Part shown: positions 15,623-19,129 of the stretch, one piece after another
Layout: each line of letters begins with the position of its first letter
How positions within the stretch are numbered: the first letter of the stretch is position 1
Origin: Oscillospiraceae bacterium
Lineage (GTDB): Bacteria > Bacillota > Clostridia > Oscillospirales > Oscillospiraceae
Assembly: GCA_016296635.1 (NCBI GenBank)
Contig: JAEDIZ010000035.1
Coordinates: 1-19,129, forward strand
Length of the DNA: 19,129 bases
Direction of reading: 5' to 3'
Notes under the pieces: model-generated
What the model was told of the DNA's origin: nothing
Seen by the model: the letters and a program-made list of their open reading frames with translations, nothing else
Databases searched by the model: none
Position numbers and translations under genes: made by a program

Positions 15623-16525
15623 ATGTATCATGTAGGTTTTATCGGCTTGGGCATCATGGGTCGCCCCATGTGCAAGAACATTCTGAAGGCTGGCTATGAA
15701 GTTACCGCCTTCGATCCCTTCGCAAAGGAAGCGCTGGACGATGTGGTTTCCTGCGGCGCAAAATGCGGCGAGAGCAACGCAGATGTAGCTGCTAAGAGCG
15801 ATGTCGTCATCACCATGGTTCCCAACTCTCCCCATGTCCGTGCCGCCGTTCTCGGCGCACAGGGCGTACTGGAGGGCGCAAAGAAGGGGCTGGACATCAT
15901 CGACATGAGCTCCATCGCGCCCCTGGAATCCAAGGCTATCGCAGAAGAATGTGCAAAGAACGGTGTCAACATGATGGATGCTCCCGTTTCCGGCGGCGAA
16001 CCCAAGGCAATCGACGGAACCCTGTCCATTATGTGTGGCGGCCCCAAGCAGCTGTTTGACAAGTATTATGATCTGCTGAAGGTGATGGGCGCATCCGCAG
16101 TACATTGCGGCGATGTCAACGGTGCAGGCAACACCGTAAAGCTGGCCAACCAGATCATTGTGGCGGTCAACATCGCAGCCTGTGCAGAGGCCTATTCTCT
16201 GTCCACCATGGCAGGCGTGGACCCCGAGAAGGTCTTTGAGGCAATTCGCGGCGGTCTGGCGGGCAGCACCGTAATGAATGCGAAGGTTCCCATGATGATG
16301 GAAGGTAATTTCAAGCCCGGGTTCCGCATCGACCTCCACATCAAGGATCTGAATAATGCACTGGATACCGGCCACGGTCTGGGCACTCCCATGCTGCTGA
16401 CTGCTCAGGTACAGGAGATGCTGCAGTGGCTGCATAACAACGGCAGTGGCAGTGATGACCACAGCGCAATTCTCAAGTATTATGAGATGCTTACCGGCAC
16501 CAAGATCTGTGAAGCAGGTAAATAA
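15623..16525 (+). CDS. garR: NAD(P)-dependent beta-hydroxyacid dehydrogenase, probable tartronate semialdehyde reductase
   Basis: This 300-residue cytosolic dehydrogenase belongs to the 3-hydroxyisobutyrate dehydrogenase family. The Rossmann nucleotide-binding motif is GFIGLGIMGRPM (5-16). The substrate motif is DAPVSGGEPKA (119-129), and the catalytic lysine is K173 in GAGNTVKLANQ. Family members reduce tartronate semialdehyde to D-glycerate, or oxidise 3-hydroxyisobutyrate or similar acids. A glycerate 2-kinase gene lies one gene away under the same apparent regulator, which favours 2-hydroxy-3-oxopropionate (tartronate semialdehyde) reductase. AGGAG precedes the ATG by 8 bases. It ends the long operon, and a hairpin follows 22 bases after its stop. 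The family is certain and the exact substrate is a context-based inference. Confidence 0.85.
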   Translation: MYHVGFIGLGIMGRPMCKNILKAGYEVTAFDPFAKEALDDVVSCGAKCGESNADVAAKSDVVITMVPNSPHVRAAVLGAQGVLEGAKKGLDIIDMSSIAPLESKAIAEECAKNGVNMMDAPVSGGEPKAIDGTLSIMCGGPKQLFDKYYDLLKVMGASAVHCGDVNGAGNTVKLANQIIVAVNIAACAEAYSLSTMAGVDPEKVFEAIRGGLAGSTVMNAKVPMMMEGNFKPGFRIDLHIKDLNNALDTGHGLGTPMLLTAQVQEMLQWLHNNGSGSDDHSAILKYYEMLTGTKICEAGK

Positions 16526-16544
16526 GTATTACAATATTTAAAGA

Positions 16545-16584
16545 AGGGAACCCGCTGCATCAAAATACTTGCAGCGGGTTCTCT
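16545..16584 (+). terminator. Strong hairpin at the end of the long operon
   Basis: GAACCCGCTGCA (16548-16559) pairs perfectly with TGCAGCGGGTTC (16570-16581) around a 10-base loop, and the stem can extend through a G-U, a G-C and an A-T pair. No T-run follows on the plus strand, so termination may be partial or factor-assisted. It separates the dehydrogenase gene from the regulator promoter. Confidence 0.6.
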
Positions 16585-16617
16585 GAGAAGACGGAAAGAT
16601 AAAATATTTCTCCCAAA

Positions 16618-16634
16618 AAGTTGTAGTACAGATT
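16618..16634. promoter_or_regulatory. Operator 3: degraded copy of the TTGTA-N-TACAA palindrome
   Basis: The left arm AAGTTGTA is identical to operator 2. The centre is G16626, and the right arm TACAGATT matches the ideal TACAACTT at six of eight bases. It overlaps the -35 element of the regulator's promoter, which suggests weak autorepression by the GntR protein encoded immediately downstream. This is inferred from match and position. Confidence 0.6.
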
Positions 16635-16661
16635 GCATATTGGATGCAAGATGAGTAAAAT
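16633..16661 (+). promoter_or_regulatory. Promoter of the regulator-glycerate kinase unit
   Basis: TTGCAT (16633-16638) is followed after 17 bases by TAAAAT (16656-16661, five of six -10 matches), giving a start near 16668. The -35 is weak. It also begins a perfect inverted repeat, TTGCAT-ATTGG-ATGCAA (16633-16649), inside the spacer, which could be a second regulatory site. Confidence 0.5.
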
Positions 16662-16691
16662 GGACATACTATTATCAGGGAGGATTAGAAT

Positions 16692-17474
16692 TTGAGCAGC
16701 ATGGAACAAACCGGACAGATTGAGAAGACCAGAGAAGGAAAGAAAACAAAAAGCGATTATGTATGCGACGGCATCATGGAGAATATTTCATCAGGCGTTT
16801 GGCCTGTAGGCAGCAAGCTGCCCTGCGAAAATGAACTGACTGAGATATTCGGTGTCAGCAGAATTTCGGTTCGAAAGGCGATTTCACAGCTTTCAGGACG
16901 GGGAATTCTCAGCGCGGTTCAGGGCGGAGGTACCTATGTCAATGAAGTACTTCCGGGGGACTATCTGAGCAACGCACTGCAAATGATCGTGATGGATTCG
17001 GTGGATTATCAGGAAATTCAGGAATTTCGTCTTCTTCTGGAACCGGACATTGCTTTTTATGCTGCAACAAAGATCACGGCTTCCCAGCTGGAGGAAATCC
17101 ACGCCTGTATTGAGCGGCAGGAGACAGCTGAGCAAAATCACGATCTGGACGCCTATCTGAAAGAGGATATGCGGTTTCACAACCTGATTGCCAGCGGAAT
17201 GCACAATGGCCTGACGGTGAAGGTCCTGGATCTGCTGCAAGATCTGCTATGGCTTGGAATGCATCAGTCCGGCAAGCTGACCGGATTTAAGGACGGCATC
17301 CGCTTCCATAAGGAGATCTGTAACTGCCTGGAGCAACGGGACGCCCAGGCTGCAAAGAATACCATGTGGTATCATATCCATAATAACATCCTTGTCGTGC
17401 CACCTTCTGAAGAGGCAGATTCGGCAAAGGATTGGAAAGGTCAGCTGCAGGGGATATGCCGAACGGCAGACTAG
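16692..17474 (+). CDS. GntR family transcriptional regulator, FadR/FCD subfamily
   Basis: This 260-residue regulator has a basic N-terminal tail and a winged helix-turn-helix (about 20-85: GSKLPCENELTEIFGVSRIS, then VRKAISQLSGRGIL and the wing QGGGTYV). An all-helical FCD ligand domain follows (about 105-235). Likely metal or ligand residues are D159 and H163 (DMRFHNLI), H206 (RFHKEI) and H228 (YHIHN), the usual pattern of carboxylate-sensing FCD proteins. The TTG at 16692 is preferred to the ATG at 16701 because GGGAGG (16678-16683) is 8 bases before the TTG. It probably binds the three TTGTATTACAA-type sites at the operon promoters and at its own promoter, and releases on binding a pathway acid. 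Confidence 0.92.
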   Translation: MSSMEQTGQIEKTREGKKTKSDYVCDGIMENISSGVWPVGSKLPCENELTEIFGVSRISVRKAISQLSGRGILSAVQGGGTYVNEVLPGDYLSNALQMIVMDSVDYQEIQEFRLLLEPDIAFYAATKITASQLEEIHACIERQETAEQNHDLDAYLKEDMRFHNLIASGMHNGLTVKVLDLLQDLLWLGMHQSGKLTGFKDGIRFHKEICNCLEQRDAQAAKNTMWYHIHNNILVVPPSEEADSAKDWKGQLQGICRTAD

Positions 17475-17484
17475 AGGAGCTTTT

Positions 17485-18726
17485 ATGAACCAGATTCTGT
17501 TTGAACATACAAACCGGATCGTCCGGCAGGCCATCCGCGCCGTGCAGCCGGACGAGGCGGTGCAGAGGGCGCTGCGGGGCAGGGCTTTTTCCGGACGTGT
17601 GGTGCTGGTGGCGGCAGGAAAGGCAGCCTGGCAGATGGCGGCGGCAGCTGACGACTGCCTTGGCAGTCGCATCGGCGCAGGCATCGTAATTACCAAGTAC
17701 GACCACAGCAAGGGCGCGATTGCAGACTTCGAGATTTGGGAGGCAGGCCATCCTGTGCCGGATGAAAACTCCTTTGCTGCAACGCAGCGGGCAATCGAAC
17801 TTGTTTCGGGGCTTAGGAAGGAGGATACAGTGCTGTTTCTGCTGTCCGGCGGCGGAAGCGCGCTCTTTGAGAAGCCGCTGATTCCCGGGGAGCAACTTCA
17901 AGACATTACCAATCAGCTGCTTGCCTGCGGCGCGGATATTACAGAGATCAACATAATCCGCAAGCGTCTCAGTGCCGTAAAGGGCGGACGCTTTGCAGAG
18001 CTTTGCAGCCCTGCCCAGGTGTTCAGCATTGTGCTGAGTGACATTCTCGGCGACCCGCTGGACATGATCGCCAGCGGCCCGGCCTGCCCGGACAGCAGCA
18101 CCGGCGAACAGGCGGCTGCAGTTGTCAGAAAGTACAGTCTGCAACTGTCACCGGAGACAGAAGATCTGATGCGGCGGGAGACCGTGAAATCTTTACTCAA
18201 TGTGACAACACAGATCACCGGTAGCGTCCGGGAACTGTGTACAGCAGCGGCAGAGGCCTGCAGGAGTCTGGGCTATGAGCCGATCTTCCTCACAGACCGG
18301 CTTTGCTGCGAAGCGAGAGAAGCCGGCAGTTTTCTGGCTTCCATTTTGAAGTCCCATCAGAAGGATGGACGGCAGCTGGCGTTTCTTGCCGGCGGCGAGA
18401 CTGTGGTACACCTGACCGGGCACGGAAAGGGCGGACGCAATCAGGAGCTGGCGCTGGCGGCGGCAGCAGGACTGGAGGGCATGGAAAACGCCGCGGTGTT
18501 CAGCGTGGGCAGCGACGGCACCGATGGCCCGACAGACGCAGCGGGAGGTTACGCGGACGGAGAGACCATGCAGGAGCTCCGTGCTGCGGGACTGGATCTC
18601 TATGCCGTTCTGCAGGAAAACGATGCCTACCATGCGCTGCAGAAAATAGGCGGTTTGCTTATTACCGGCTCCACGGGAACCAATGTCAACGACGTGGCCG
18701 TGGCACTGCTGAACCCGAACGCATAA
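17485..18726 (+). CDS. Glycerate 2-kinase, MOFRL family
   Basis: This 413-residue cytosolic kinase phosphorylates D-glycerate to 2-phosphoglycerate with ATP, feeding lower glycolysis. Family motifs are in order: VAAGKAAW (42-49), AGHPVPDENS (87-96), LLSGGGSALFE (119-129), NIIRKRLSAVKGGR (156-169), SDILGDPLDMIASGP (185-199), GGETVVHL (303-310), GKGGRNQELAL (314-324), GSDGTDGPTDAAGG (342-355) and TGTNVND (397-403). The length is typical. The ATG at 17485 is chosen over an in-frame ATG at 17392, which lies inside the regulator gene, because AGAGGAG is 5 bases upstream. It follows the regulator by 10 bases in the same transcript. It would take the product of the reductase at 15623. Confidence 0.95.
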   Translation: MNQILFEHTNRIVRQAIRAVQPDEAVQRALRGRAFSGRVVLVAAGKAAWQMAAAADDCLGSRIGAGIVITKYDHSKGAIADFEIWEAGHPVPDENSFAATQRAIELVSGLRKEDTVLFLLSGGGSALFEKPLIPGEQLQDITNQLLACGADITEINIIRKRLSAVKGGRFAELCSPAQVFSIVLSDILGDPLDMIASGPACPDSSTGEQAAAVVRKYSLQLSPETEDLMRRETVKSLLNVTTQITGSVRELCTAAAEACRSLGYEPIFLTDRLCCEAREAGSFLASILKSHQKDGRQLAFLAGGETVVHLTGHGKGGRNQELALAAAAGLEGMENAAVFSVGSDGTDGPTDAAGGYADGETMQELRAAGLDLYAVLQENDAYHALQKIGGLLITGSTGTNVNDVAVALLNPNA

Positions 18727-18854
18727 ACGGCATCATACCAATTTCATAAGTGGCATACAAGCGGCTATGGTCCAACTGAAACAGGGCTTTAACAATGTGT
18801 CCATATCCGGAAATTAGTACGATTTCCCGGCTGGTTAAACCGGTATTGAGAGAC

Positions 18855-18899
18855 CACCGGCAGGAAAGACAGAAAATGTCTATCCTGCCGGTGTTTTTT
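18855..18899 (+). terminator. Intrinsic terminator
   Basis: CACCGGCAGGA (18855-18865) pairs perfectly with TCCTGCCGGTG (18883-18893). The loop contains a further AGACA/TGTCT stem with a GAAAA cap. A six-T run follows at once (18894-18899), then CTTTT. It lies about 130 bases after the glycerate kinase stop, so it ends that transcript or an unrecognised short RNA in between. Confidence 0.88.
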
Positions 18900-19129
18900 C
18901 TTTTCTCGAACACAGGCCATTGCCAGTTCACGAAACTAAGCAGATCACAATTTACGGATAATTCACAATTCAGGGGGTTAGTTTTTTCGATTTTTTCCTA
19001 ATAGGCAGGTGAAAAGAGCTTTTTCTGCTCTTCAGAAGCGAATGAAGCGAAACGATGTTTTTTCAAAAGAATTATAAGGCAACACCGCACAGAAGAAATC
19101 TGAGCGGAATCGCCGAAAATATGATAAGA
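18900..19129. other. AT-rich non-coding right end
   Basis: No gene with a ribosome site and family resemblance is seen. A small hairpin (AAGAGC at 19014-19019 with GCTCTT at 19027-19032) lies in the middle. The last 60 bases (AAGGCAACACCGCAC... onward) resemble, from memory only, an intergenic repeat common in clostridial genomes; no second copy occurs in this window to confirm it. Confidence 0.35.

Noticed and set aside
15563..16462. 299-residue minus-strand open frame opposite the dehydrogenase gene
   Set aside because: The translation is rich in His, Cys and Gly, typical of reverse-strand reading of a biased gene. The plus strand has a full Rossmann motif and catalytic lysine.
18795..19001. 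68-residue open frame after the glycerate kinase
   Set aside because: It runs straight through the strong intrinsic terminator at 18855-18899 and has no ribosome site.
1..19129. CRISPR array, phage structural genes, toxin-antitoxin pair or defence genes
   Set aside because: No regularly spaced repeats and no such protein families were seen. Apart from the left 1.8 kb the window is metabolic.

Overview
This window looks like chromosomal DNA of an anaerobic gut-type Firmicute (Clostridia, probably Oscillospiraceae or a relative). Supporting signs are strong GGAGG-type Shine-Dalgarno sites, TTG and GTG starts, TTGACA/TATAAT-like promoters with 17-bp spacers, a clostridial-style Thr/Glu/Ala/Pro-rich lipoprotein linker, and mid-range GC in genes against AT-rich gaps. 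The taxonomy is inference.

Left edge (1-1804): a scar zone. Positions 11-55 hold only the 3' part of a tRNA-Ala(GGC) on the minus strand, broken at the anticodon loop, as expected for an attachment site left by a tRNA-targeting integrative element. Next come about 240 bp without a clear gene, then a decayed IS21-family element on the minus strand: complete istA, istB reduced to an N-terminal stub, and an outer end near 1804.

Core (1825-18726): a catabolic cluster. A minus-strand TIM-barrel isomerase diverges from an apparent 11-gene plus-strand operon (3019-16525): a glutamate-1-semialdehyde aminomutase-like PLP enzyme; a complete Dpp/Opp-type ABC importer (lipoprotein, two permeases, two ATPases); three tandem M81 (MlrC-like) metallopeptidase paralogues; a transaldolase-family protein; and a tartronate-semialdehyde-reductase-like dehydrogenase. 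A second unit encodes a GntR/FCD regulator and a MOFRL-type glycerate 2-kinase.

Regulation can be read from the sequence. Two perfect palindromes with core TTGTATTACAA lie in the divergent promoter region, and a degraded third copy overlaps the regulator's own promoter. The core fits the TNGTNNNACNA operator consensus of FadR/FCD-type GntR proteins, so the GntR protein probably controls both arms and itself.

Working model (inference): a peptide-like or amino-containing compound is imported, hydrolysed by the M81 enzymes and deaminated by the PLP enzyme. The product then passes, possibly via hydroxypyruvate and the TIM-barrel isomerase, to tartronate semialdehyde, D-glycerate and 2-phosphoglycerate. 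The true substrate cannot be read from sequence. The right edge (18727-19129) holds a strong terminator and AT-rich non-coding DNA.
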